Positions 27,852-36,042 of a DNA stretch of 64,000 nt are shown here, piece by piece. Origin of the DNA: Psychrobacter sp. DAB_AL43B (lineage in GTDB: Bacteria; Pseudomonadota; Gammaproteobacteria; Pseudomonadales; Moraxellaceae). Both the position numbers and the translations under genes were made by a program. The notes beneath the pieces were generated by a model. The model saw only the letters and a list, made by a program, of their open reading frames with translations. It ran no database searches and was not told the DNA's origin. The DNA is taken from NCBI RefSeq assembly GCF_900168255.1, contig NZ_LT799838.1, positions 1,302,001 through 1,366,000 on the forward strand, in the 5' to 3' direction. The stretch's first letter is position 1. The number at the start of each line of letters is the position of its first letter.

Positions 27852-28562
27852 TTAGCCTGCTTGGTTAATCAGCATATTACGCAAGTTGCCAATGGCTTTA
27901 GTTGGATTCAAGCCTTTTGGACAATACAACACGCAATTCATAATACCGCGGCAACGGAATAAACTAAAGGGGTCTTCTAAACGTAACAAACGTGCTCGGG
28001 TATCTGTATCACGGCTATCAACAGCGAAGCGATTAGCGTTCAATAATGCGGCTGGGCCTAAAAACTTATCAGGATTCCACCAAAACGAGGGACATGCCGT
28101 TGAACAGCAAGCGCATAAAATACATTCGTAGAGACCGTTCAGTTTTTCGCGCTGCTCAGGAGTCTGCAAGCGCTCCGTTACTGGCAGTGGCTGATCGTTG
28201 ATTAAGTAGGGATGAATCTTTTCATATTGTTCATAAAATTGGTTCATATCAATAACCAAGTCACGAACAACGGGTAAGCCTGGTAGCGGACGAATGGTGA
28301 CTTTCTCAGGCAAGCTATTCATATTCGTTAAACACGCCAAGGCGTTTTTACCATTGATGTTCATACCATCAGAGCCGCAAATACCTTCACGGCAGGAACG
28401 GCGAAAAGTGATGGTTTCGTCTTGTTTTTTAAGGCGTATCAGTAGATCAAGCAGCATACGATCTGAATCTAGTAGTTCAATCGTATAGCTTTGCATACGC
28501 GGCGCTGCGTCCTTATCAGGATCGTAGCGATATATTTCGATGGTGCGAGTACCTCGGCTCAT
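27852..28562 (-). CDS. sdhB: Succinate dehydrogenase-type iron-sulfur subunit, without its usual operon
   Basis: The 236-residue protein is complete. The [2Fe-2S] ligands are in SCREGICGSDGMNINGKNALAC (split Cys pattern, about 57-77), followed by the ferredoxin-type cluster motif CILCACCSTACPSFWWNP and the third cluster region FRCRGIMNCVLYCPKGLNP. The flavoprotein and membrane-anchor genes that normally precede it are absent: a miniature element and an esterase gene lie upstream, and an LRR gene follows. The quinone-site histidine of E. coli SdhB (FRCHSIMNC) is arginine here. It may be a second copy, or a relocated gene of the main enzyme. Confidence 0.85.
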   Translation of the reverse strand: MSRGTRTIEIYRYDPDKDAAPRMQSYTIELLDSDRMLLDLLIRLKKQDETITFRRSCREGICGSDGMNINGKNALACLTNMNSLPEKVTIRPLPGLPVVRDLVIDMNQFYEQYEKIHPYLINDQPLPVTERLQTPEQREKLNGLYECILCACCSTACPSFWWNPDKFLGPAALLNANRFAVDSRDTDTRARLLRLEDPFSLFRCRGIMNCVLYCPKGLNPTKAIGNLRNMLINQAG

Positions 28563-28696
28563 AATGCTAAACTCCCAATATAAGTAATCTGCTTTTCATA
28601 AAATATATAGCTATATATGACTATATACTAATTTCTTACTTAATAGTGGTCGATAAGTTCAAAGTCGGGTTTGATGGTAATTGTCATTTGTGAACA

Positions 28697-28863
28697 CTAG
28701 GGCGTGTCCTTCAATTCGAATGATAGTTATCTTAATAGGCTAAAAATGGCTAAATCTACGCCAAAATCCGTCAAGTATCTGGCTGATATACTTATATTAC
28801 CTGCGCTATTTTTATTATTTGGCTAATATTTATTACCATTTTTCAAATGAGGACATGCCCTAG
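28697..28863. repeat. 167-bp MITE-like element with IS-type ends
   Basis: CTAGGGCGTGTCCT on the left and CTAGGGCATGTCCT read inward from the right form terminal inverted repeats with one mismatch in 14. The interior has no reading frame. CTAG at both tips could be the target duplication or part of the ends. Similar GGGC(A/G)TGTCCT ends are known for IS5-group elements. It lies between sdhB and the esterase gene, in both promoter regions. It also carries GCTAAT-ATTT-ATTACC (28822-28837), which resembles the candidate fad operators. Confidence 0.65.
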
Positions 28864-28923
28864 GTATCTTTACTTTATACTAAGATAAAAGCCAATGTTA
28901 ATTTTGATTGAATGAGAGGGTTT

Positions 28924-30255
28924 ATGAAAATCTTGCCGACATCATCGCTAAATGCATTGCTAACAAAAGTAATCAAAACCGTAGAAACCACTGCGCTTAA
29001 ACGTACCAATCAGCGACACGTCCTGCATTATATTCTAAAAGGGTTAGGTGACTTACCAACGCCAGTCCTTGAGCGACTTAATCGCTATCTAAAGTCACCT
29101 ACAGTTGAACAGTACCCTAACGCTGATGCTCATATGAGGCTAATTATCGGTTTGAACGATAAGCTTAAGCCGCCTATACAAATCACGCAATTAATACAGT
29201 TACGGCAAAAATTTGCAACCGAGATGGTCGCTATTCAATCTCCAAGTGTATGGCAGCAAAGAAATGCTGACGATAACTTTAAAAATAAAAAACGTAACCA
29301 TAAAGAAAACGGCAATTCGGTGAGCTGGCAAGACAAGGTTATTGCCAACGCTGATAGTGGGGATATGATTATTCGCTGTTATCAGGCAGAGTCTAGCGCT
29401 ACTCAAAATCCTGAACAAAACGATGATAATGTGGTGATGTTATTTTTTCATGGGGGCGGATTCTGCGTCGGTGATGTCAATACAGATCATGAATTCTGTC
29501 ATGCCGTTTGTGCGCAAACCAGCTGGGCAGTTGTCAGTGTTGACTACCGGCTGGCACCGGAACACCCTGCTCCCACCGCTATTAGAGACTGTCTTGAGGC
29601 TTATGCTTGGTTGGCTAAGCATGCTCATACCCTTGGCGCATCATCATCTCGTATCGTTTTAGCAGGTGATAGCTCAGGCGGTGGTCTTGCAGCATTGGTA
29701 GCGCAGCAGGTGAGCAACGCCACTGTTAGGCAATCTTCCGATAAACAGGAATATATTAATATGCTTGATGACTTCACTATTGATATTTTCCAGCAGTTGC
29801 AAAATTTACCGCGTCCACTGGCACAGCTATTGTTATACCCGATTACGGATATCGGAACGGATTATCCAAGCTGGAAGTTGTATGGTCAAGGCTTAATGCT
29901 AGATTATAAAGATATTGAATTGTTTCATGCCGCTTATCTGAAAGATAGCTCCTTAACACAACCGCACGCGCTTATCTCACCCATGTATGGTGATAATACA
30001 GAGATATGTCCAAGCTATATCGTTGCTGCTGAATTAGATATTTTACGTGACGAAGCACTGGTTTATGCCAAAAATCTGCAAGATCATGGTATCAACGTGC
30101 AGACTCATATTATCCTTGGCGTACCACATGGTTTTACTCATTTGATGAGCGTACATAAAGGTCTTGGGCGTGAGATGACTGATACTATCGATAAGTTTGC
30201 CATTTTTGTACGGCAGATAATTGGTACAGAAACAAACACAACGATGTTGGAATAA
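28924..30255 (+). CDS. Alpha/beta-hydrolase, hormone-sensitive-lipase family esterase
   Basis: The protein has 443 residues from ATG 28924; an ATG at 28912 is in frame but lacks a ribosome site, while GAGAGG precedes 28924. The HSL-family oxyanion motif FFHGGGFCVGD lies near residue 175, and DYRLAPEHPAP follows. The nucleophile is in AGDSSGGGLAA, and the Asp/His pair is probably in AELDILRDE and GVPHGFTHL. There is no signal peptide. An N-terminal helical region of about 140 residues is longer than in typical family IV esterases. It probably hydrolyses short or medium acyl esters inside the cell. Confidence 0.87.
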   Translation: MKILPTSSLNALLTKVIKTVETTALKRTNQRHVLHYILKGLGDLPTPVLERLNRYLKSPTVEQYPNADAHMRLIIGLNDKLKPPIQITQLIQLRQKFATEMVAIQSPSVWQQRNADDNFKNKKRNHKENGNSVSWQDKVIANADSGDMIIRCYQAESSATQNPEQNDDNVVMLFFHGGGFCVGDVNTDHEFCHAVCAQTSWAVVSVDYRLAPEHPAPTAIRDCLEAYAWLAKHAHTLGASSSRIVLAGDSSGGGLAALVAQQVSNATVRQSSDKQEYINMLDDFTIDIFQQLQNLPRPLAQLLLYPITDIGTDYPSWKLYGQGLMLDYKDIELFHAAYLKDSSLTQPHALISPMYGDNTEICPSYIVAAELDILRDEALVYAKNLQDHGINVQTHIILGVPHGFTHLMSVHKGLGREMTDTIDKFAIFVRQIIGTETNTTMLE

Positions 30256-30426
30256 AAATTCATAGGGATTATTGAGGCGGTTATGATTGATAATTTTAGC
30301 GCTAAAGGTTTTACTTTTAGTGCAAAGGGTGTGTCAGTTGGGCGTTAAATAAAATGCAGTTATTAAGATGCGGGCTGGTTTGACCTATGCTGTCAAATCT
30401 GTAGACATTCACTTGGGAGATTTTAG

Positions 30427-30519
30427 TTACGCAGCCTGACGATAATAATCAAACCACATTTGTCTTAGTGTTCTATAGCCTAAACCCTTTTGAATCCTAG
30501 TCTGGTTATACTCAAGCAC
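30427..30519 (-). pseudogene. IS3-family transposase, C-terminal tail
   Basis: Thirty codons and a stop read LEYNQTRIQKGLGYRT and then RQMWFDYYRQAA, which matches the end of IS3-type OrfB integrases (YNxxRxxxxLGYxTP...). The rest of the element is gone. A palindromic AAGCACTATATA/TATATAGTGCTT stem with T-run (30514-30545) directly adjoins it. Outside these, 30256-30717 holds nothing I can name. Confidence 0.7.
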
Positions 30520-30717
30520 TATATATTTAGTCATATATAGTGCTTTTATAATATAATTTTACAGATATGTTGATTTTGTGCTTTAATAAGTTACAGTTGT
30601 CATTTATAAGAATTATTAATGTAACTCATTAATCTTCTAACAAATACTTTTGCTTTAAGTTCTAGCTAGAACCTTTATTTTATCAACGAATAATTTTTTA
30701 GGCTTATGGAGCGAACT

Positions 30718-32901
30718 ATGAATAAGGTGTTTAAAAAAATTTGGAGTAAATCATTAGGTTGTGTCGTTGTGGTATCTGAAAGTGCTAAGAGCGCTGGTAA
30801 GACTAACTGTACCACTGGCGCTGTCACCCAGACTGCTCGCTCAACTGGCTATAAAGTGCTGATTATAAAAGGAATTGTTTTCAGTATTGCAGCTGTTAGT
30901 GGCACTACAGTTTGGGCAGGCGTAGTATGCGTAACTGATCCTGTTTCTGCGGGAAGTACCGCAGTAGGTGCAACTACACTGGCATGTGGAATAAATAACA
31001 CAGCTAACGGTCTCTATAGCAATGCCTTAGGTATTGATAATAAAGCAATGACTGAAGCTAGTGCATTAGGTTATGCAAATGAAGCAACAGGCGACTCTAG
31101 CAGTGCAGTAGGGTTTTTTAATAAGTCCACGGGTAATGATAGCAGTGCGTTAGGCTATATAAATACTGCATCTAAAATTAACAGCAGTGCCGTAGGGTCT
31201 AACAATATCGCATCAGGTAGTTATAGTAGTGCGTTAGGTTATAGGAATACTGCATCTGAAACTAAAAGTAGTGCAGTTGGTTATGCTAATGAAGCATCAG
31301 GTGATTCTAGTAGCGCAGTGGGTTATACCAATAAAGCGTCAGGTAGTTATAGTAGTTCGTTAGGTTATAGGAATACTGCATCTGAAACTAAAAGTAGTGC
31401 AGTTGGTTATGCTAATAAAGCATCAGGTAATTCTAGTAGCGCAGTGGGTTTTGAAAATACATCAGAAGGTGATTATAGTATTGCAGTTGGTTATAGAAAC
31501 ACTGCATCAGGTGAAGATAGCAGCGTGTTCGGAAGTTATAGCCAAGCCACTGCAACAGGCGCAACCGCCATTGGTAGTTTCTCCATTGCAGATGAAAAAA
31601 ATACGGTTTCAGTTGGTAGCAAAGGTTTCGAAAAGCGTATCACTAACGTAGCAGATGCGACAAACGAAACGGATGCTGTAAATAAACGTTATACCGATGG
31701 CAAAGCATCTGAGACTTTGACCGCATCCAAAGGTTATACCGATGGAAAAGCGACCGAGACTTTGACTGCCTCCAAAGGTTATACCGATGGCAAAGCGACC
31801 GAAACCTTAACCGCATCCAAAGGTTATACCGATGGCAAAGTATCTGAAACTTTGACTGCCTCCAAAGGTTATACCGATGGAAAAGCATCTGAGACCTTGA
31901 GCGCATCAAAAGGCTATACCGATGGCAAAGCATCTGAGACTTTAACCGCATCCAAAGGTTATACCGATGGCAAAGTATCTGAAACTTTGACTGCCTCCAA
32001 AGGTTATACCGATGGCAAAGTATCTGAAACTTTGACTGCCTCCAAAGGTTATACCGATGATCAGGTTTTGATCGTTAAACAGAGTATTGCTGCACAGCAT
32101 AAATACCTAAAAGTTAATGGTGGTACGTCTGCCGAAGGGATTGCTAGTGGAGACAACGCAATGGCTTTAGGAGCTAGTGCAATTGCACGAGGCAAGCAAT
32201 CTATTGCAATGGGCGATGGTGCCCAAGCAATAGGTGAGCAATCTATTAGCATTGGTACAGGTAATAAAGTGACTGGAAATTATTCAGGTGCGATTGGTGA
32301 CCCAAGTACTGTCAGTGGCAATAGCAGTTATAGTATGGGCAATAATAATACAGTGTCTGGCGACAATACTTTTGTGCTAGGCAATAACGTCAATACTGCT
32401 GCAAAAAATGCAGTGGTACTCGGTAATGACTCTAGCTCTAGCCGTGAAAATACGGTGTCGGTTGGTTCTGCTACTAACCAACGTCAGATTATCAATGTTG
32501 CTAATGGTACCGCTGATAATGACGCAGTCAATGTAAGTCAGTTACAAGCCGCAAAAACGAGCGCTATCGAAACCTCGAACACCTATACTGATGAAAGATT
32601 TACGTCTCTAAATGATTCGATTCACAATTATGTGCAAGACAATGGACAGCGTTTTAAAGAAATTGATGAGCGTTTTGATCGTCAAGGTGCGATGAGTGCT
32701 GCGATGTTAAACATGGCAACCAGCACATCAGGTCTACAAGGTAGAAACCGTATAGGTGTAGGCGCAGGTTTTCAGGGTTCTGAGCAAGCGGTCTCCTTAG
32801 GTTATCAACGTGTTATAAACCCCAATACCAGCTTCAGTCTAGGTGGTGCTTTCACTAAAGATGAGAGCTCTGGTGGTGTGGGTATGGGCTTTAGCTGGTA
32901 A
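30718..32901 (+). CDS. Trimeric autotransporter adhesin (YadA/Hia family)
   Basis: The protein has 727 residues from ATG 30718; GGAG at 30708 precedes it, and MNKVFKKIWSKSLGCVVVVSE is the expected extended signal-peptide start (ESPR). A first YadA-like head of about 14-residue SSAVGYxNxASG repeats follows, then a neck (ITNVADATNETDAVNKRYTD). The stalk has eight exact-length 15-residue repeats (YTDGKxxETLTASKG). A second head (ALGASAIARGKQSIAMGDG...) and neck (VNVSQLQ) come next, then a coiled coil and a C-terminal four-strand anchor (GRNRIGVGAGFQGSEQAVSLGY...GMGFSW). It should trimerise in the outer membrane and mediate attachment or autoaggregation. Confidence 0.93.
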   Translation: MNKVFKKIWSKSLGCVVVVSESAKSAGKTNCTTGAVTQTARSTGYKVLIIKGIVFSIAAVSGTTVWAGVVCVTDPVSAGSTAVGATTLACGINNTANGLYSNALGIDNKAMTEASALGYANEATGDSSSAVGFFNKSTGNDSSALGYINTASKINSSAVGSNNIASGSYSSALGYRNTASETKSSAVGYANEASGDSSSAVGYTNKASGSYSSSLGYRNTASETKSSAVGYANKASGNSSSAVGFENTSEGDYSIAVGYRNTASGEDSSVFGSYSQATATGATAIGSFSIADEKNTVSVGSKGFEKRITNVADATNETDAVNKRYTDGKASETLTASKGYTDGKATETLTASKGYTDGKATETLTASKGYTDGKVSETLTASKGYTDGKASETLSASKGYTDGKASETLTASKGYTDGKVSETLTASKGYTDGKVSETLTASKGYTDDQVLIVKQSIAAQHKYLKVNGGTSAEGIASGDNAMALGASAIARGKQSIAMGDGAQAIGEQSISIGTGNKVTGNYSGAIGDPSTVSGNSSYSMGNNNTVSGDNTFVLGNNVNTAAKNAVVLGNDSSSSRENTVSVGSATNQRQIINVANGTADNDAVNVSQLQAAKTSAIETSNTYTDERFTSLNDSIHNYVQDNGQRFKEIDERFDRQGAMSAAMLNMATSTSGLQGRNRIGVGAGFQGSEQAVSLGYQRVINPNTSFSLGGAFTKDESSGGVGMGFSW
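31690..32049 (+). repeat. Eight 45-bp in-frame repeats coding the adhesin stalk
   Basis: Each unit encodes YTDGK(A/V)(S/T)ETL(T/S)ASKG. Nucleotide identity between units is very high, with several units nearly identical, so slippage or recombination could change the number without breaking the frame. Confidence 0.95.
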
Positions 32902-32924
32902 GCCTTAAGTAAATCAAAACTAAG

Positions 32925-32950
32925 AAAAGGGACATTAATTTGTCCCTTTT
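32925..32950 (+). terminator. Terminator after the adhesin gene
   Basis: AAAAGGGACA and TGTCCCTTTT form a perfect 10-bp stem with a 6-nt loop. Confidence 0.85.
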
Positions 32951-33114
32951 ACGTAACTATCATTCCACATTCATTATCTACATTCCATCAAAAAAAGTGA
33001 AGGCAAGCAGGTTTCTACGCTAAGCCTAGATGGATAATGATAGAGATAAACATACCCTTTATAACTGGTGCCTTAAAACGATAAAAAAATAACTATTTTA
33101 CGCATCGCACTGTT

Positions 33115-33180
33115 TGAACCGCCCTGATATTGTCATATTCTCTCAGAATGTTGAGTCTCCGACAATCCCGGGGCGGTTCA
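33115..33180. mobile_element. 66-bp pair of IS3-type ends without a transposase
   Basis: The left end TGAACCGCCCTGATATTGTC and the inward-read right end TGAACCGCCCCGGGATTGTC agree at 16 of 20 positions and start with TGA, as IS3-family ends often do. Only 26 bp lie between the two. The element ends 4 bp before the tpm stop codon region. It is either a minimal MITE or what is left after an internal deletion. It may double as a terminator for tpm. Confidence 0.6.
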
Positions 33181-33184
33181 GAGC

Positions 33185-33877
33185 TTATTTTTTAGATACT
33201 AATGCATATACAAGGCGATATCCTGAATCACCTGCGGTCGAAACATAGTCTGCTTTCTCTTCTGCTATCAATTTTATCTCATAATACTCAGCATAGTATT
33301 GCTCAAGTTGAGATTGTGTCACTAAGAAAGGGGGCAAGTTTTTATGATTATCACTGCGCTGCTTTTCGCCATCATAAGCAAAAGATAAGAGAAGTTGGCT
33401 TGCTTTATTACTAAGCGCCATAATTTTCTGTGTATAGCGTGTCCGTAGATTATCAGGCTTAGTATCTGGAAGAGCTACTAATGCACCACGATCATAGACA
33501 GCATCTATTTTTCCAATATCAATAGGACTTAATTCAAATATATCACCCACCCAGATTTTGAGAGCTTGTCCTTCGTGTTCAGTTTGATAACAGGTGAGAT
33601 TAGGGGTATTTGGATGTGGTGATACTGTCGCTTGCAAATCGTTTTCAGTAAAAAACTGTGTGACTGCTATCTGTGACAGCTCAACACCAATAACATCAAA
33701 ACCCTGATTTGTAAACCATAGCATATCCACGCTCTTACCGCATAATGGCACAAAAACGCGACCATTTTTATGTGTATTAAGTGCTTTGAAATGATGGGTT
33801 AGCATAGGGTTTGGTTTTTTCTGAGTAAAATTAGTTTGGCTCTTTTGCCATGCGTTTTTCCAAAATTCAGGATTCAT
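33185..33877 (-). CDS. tpm: Thiopurine S-methyltransferase (TPMT family)
   Basis: The 230-residue SAM-dependent methyltransferase is the usual bacterial TPMT length. It opens MNPEFWKNAWQKSQTNF, continues with RVFVPLCGKSVDMLWF (SAM site, about 40-55), and has DVIGVELSQIAVTQFF and AVYDRGALVALP. Family members methylate thiols and, in bacteria, inorganic or organic selenium and tellurium compounds, giving tellurite resistance in Pseudomonas. A truncated second copy lies 1.2 kb upstream at 35111-35308, with a GNAT-like gene between them. Confidence 0.92.
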   Translation of the reverse strand: MNPEFWKNAWQKSQTNFTQKKPNPMLTHHFKALNTHKNGRVFVPLCGKSVDMLWFTNQGFDVIGVELSQIAVTQFFTENDLQATVSPHPNTPNLTCYQTEHEGQALKIWVGDIFELSPIDIGKIDAVYDRGALVALPDTKPDNLRTRYTQKIMALSNKASQLLLSFAYDGEKQRSDNHKNLPPFLVTQSQLEQYYAEYYEIKLIAEEKADYVSTAGDSGYRLVYALVSKK

Positions 33878-34049
33878 AACATTAACCTTTATTGTAATAG
33901 ACTGATTCTGCCTTGTTCTTTTACTATGGATGGTATTAAGCTTACTAAAGTAGTTTAATGCATAATTATTTTATATGCCTTTTGTCTAGTTCTATTAAAG
34001 TGAGTTATATAAACCGTTAAATGCAATAAAAAGGAAGCCTGCCACCATC

Positions 34050-35042
34050 CTATTCGATACCTGTTGCCACCCACAAATATCCTCCGATATCACCACGCCC
34101 GATGCTTTTTGCACACTGAATAGCTGAGGTATTATTAAAATGAATCGTTCCAAACAACATATCAGTTTTCTGTCTTTTTGATTGTCTACTTTGATTATTA
34201 ACCAACTGATATATCATAGCCTGTTGCATCCATTTCCCTAAACCCTGTTCTCTATATTCAGAAAATATAATGTTTTCAATAATATAAAAGCCTGTCATTC
34301 CTAAGCTATTATCAGGCTCTACTATTATCACGCCTGCTAACTTATCGTTGACACATAACAGATTAACGAAGCCCTGAGCCACCCAAGTTCTCATATCCTC
34401 TATCGGCTTTAATTCCATCATCACAGCATGTTGGGGGAATTCATCAAGCAACTTGTTATATGCCATTTCATATTGGTTATAAAACGTAAGAGAGTTTGCA
34501 GATACTAGCTCACATTTGGTATGAGCAGGACAGGCTATATCTTGTACTGCGTTTTCAGTTAGCGTGTCTAGGGAAGTTGCTAGTATACGATTGTCCCAAT
34601 GGGCTGAGGAAAAGTTTGCAGGATCAATGTCTAAATAACTTGGAATATAGAATTGAACATATTGAGGCTTAAAGCCCTCAAATGCCTTTGAGATATTATC
34701 TACCAATACATTAATACTATTTATACTGAGTGGTTTTAGCGTAGCCGTTACAGTGACAAATGGTTGGGAGATATCCATACCACGAAAGCGAATACCGCAT
34801 AATGCAATATTGCCATTGTCGCAGTTAATTAAACGGGTTTTGTATTCTGATGGATGCCGACCAGTAATGGACGCGTATTTAGCGGATAATAATGCTAAGT
34901 GATCACTTTCCAGTCTTTCTATATCCTCTTGAAGCTCATGAGCACATTGCTTATACGGATCTGTTTTAGTATATATTCTTTTCAATAGTGGGTGTGCTTG
35001 AGCAGCTTTTGCTTGTATTAACGATTCAATTATTTTTGTCAT
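34050..35042 (-). CDS. GNAT-fold acetyltransferase with a long N-terminal domain
   Basis: In this 330-residue protein the last third looks like a GNAT domain: LCVNDKLAGVIIVEPDN, then FYIIENIIFSEYREQGLGKWMQQAMI, where the QGLGKW turn is the acetyl-CoA loop. The first 200 residues (VTATLKPLSINSINVLVDNISKAF..., FYIPSYLDIDP...) match nothing I can name. Substrate unknown. It stands alone between the intact and the broken tpm copies, on the same strand. Confidence 0.65.
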   Translation of the reverse strand: MTKIIESLIQAKAAQAHPLLKRIYTKTDPYKQCAHELQEDIERLESDHLALLSAKYASITGRHPSEYKTRLINCDNGNIALCGIRFRGMDISQPFVTVTATLKPLSINSINVLVDNISKAFEGFKPQYVQFYIPSYLDIDPANFSSAHWDNRILATSLDTLTENAVQDIACPAHTKCELVSANSLTFYNQYEMAYNKLLDEFPQHAVMMELKPIEDMRTWVAQGFVNLLCVNDKLAGVIIVEPDNSLGMTGFYIIENIIFSEYREQGLGKWMQQAMIYQLVNNQSRQSKRQKTDMLFGTIHFNNTSAIQCAKSIGRGDIGGYLWVATGIE

Positions 35043-35110
35043 GTTCGACCTGATATGGAAAAATATAGAGTATAAATATGACTTTTAAAAGTTTAGAATT
35101 CGAGATAATT

Positions 35111-35308
35111 TCAGTTAAAAAAAGTACACATAAATAATGTTGTTTGAAATATTCTTATCGATAAAGCCATTACGATCCGCACAAAAGCACGACTATTTTT
35201 AGGTGTGTTAATTGCTTTGAGATGATTTATTAACATGGGGTTTGGTTTTTTCTGAGTGAAATTAGTTTGGCTCTTTTGCCATGCGTTTTTCCAAAATTCA
35301 GGAGTCAT
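35111..35308 (-). pseudogene. Truncated second copy of tpm
   Basis: The frame from ATG 35308 copies the first 43 or so residues of TPMT (MTPEFWKNAWQKSQTNF, ...PKNSRAFV), then jumps to RIVMALSIR, which aligns with the IMALSNKASQ segment about 110 residues further on in the intact protein, and then shifts out of similarity and stops. It therefore looks like a duplicate with a large internal deletion. Confidence 0.8.
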
Positions 35309-35442
35309 AAAGTAAACCTTCGCTTTGATAAGATAGGTATGAACGGTAACTAGCACGCCATTTACTGATAGGGTATTTCTTAAGTAATTTTCTTCAATAT
35401 TTCATAATAGTTCTCAGGCAAAATCGTTATTTTATTCGAGTA

Positions 35443-36042
35443 ATGGTTATGAGCCTATCCTTAATTTTACCGATGTCTGCCTTCGCCTTAGTAGCTTCTA
35501 TTTCTCCTGGCCCTGTGAATATCGTTGGTTTGAGTAGTGGTGCACGCTATCCTTTATCTAAAGGCTTAATTTTTATTACTGGTGCCACACTTGGTTTCGT
35601 TATCTTATTTTTAGCTATAGGTTACGGTCTTAGTGCTTTGCTAGTCACTTTTCCAAATTTTGAAAAATGGCTGACGTGGGCAGGTATCGCTTTTTTGTTA
35701 TATCTGAGTTACCGCTTAGCGCGTGATGATGGCAAGATAGACGCAGAAGCCATAACAAAAGTACCTGGGTTTTTTACCGGATTTTTAATGCAATGGCTCA
35801 ATCCAAAAGCATGGATTGCTTCTGCCGCTAGTATCGGTGCTTATACCAATAATGGAGAGCTTGCTCAGGTTTTGTTGTTTGCTGGGCTATATCTACCTAT
35901 ATGCTGGCTGTCTTTAAGTTGTTGGGTTTATGCTGGTGCTTTTATGCGCCAAAAGGTTCAGCAGCCTAAAACATTGAGGACTATCAATCGAGTGTTAGCC
36001 GTGTTGCTTGCAGGCAGTTGTGTATTGTTAGTGCTTGGTTGA
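35443..36042 (+). CDS. LysE/RhtB-family amino acid exporter
   Basis: The 199-residue inner-membrane protein has five or six hydrophobic segments. The LysE signature SISPGPVNIVGLSSGARY occurs near residues 19-36, and LMQWLNPKAWIASAAS is the second conserved element. Family members export amino acids or small metabolites with proton exchange. It is convergent with an AraC-type gene and overlaps it by 15 bp. The substrate cannot be read from the sequence. Confidence 0.85.
   Translation: MVMSLSLILPMSAFALVASISPGPVNIVGLSSGARYPLSKGLIFITGATLGFVILFLAIGYGLSALLVTFPNFEKWLTWAGIAFLLYLSYRLARDDGKIDAEAITKVPGFFTGFLMQWLNPKAWIASAASIGAYTNNGELAQVLLFAGLYLPICWLSLSCWVYAGAFMRQKVQQPKTLRTINRVLAVLLAGSCVLLVLG

Noticed and set aside
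31643..32049. Open frame on the minus strand opposite the adhesin repeats, and a CRISPR-like periodicity
   Set aside because: It is a shadow of the 45-bp coding repeats. The units are contiguous and encode the stalk on the plus strand.
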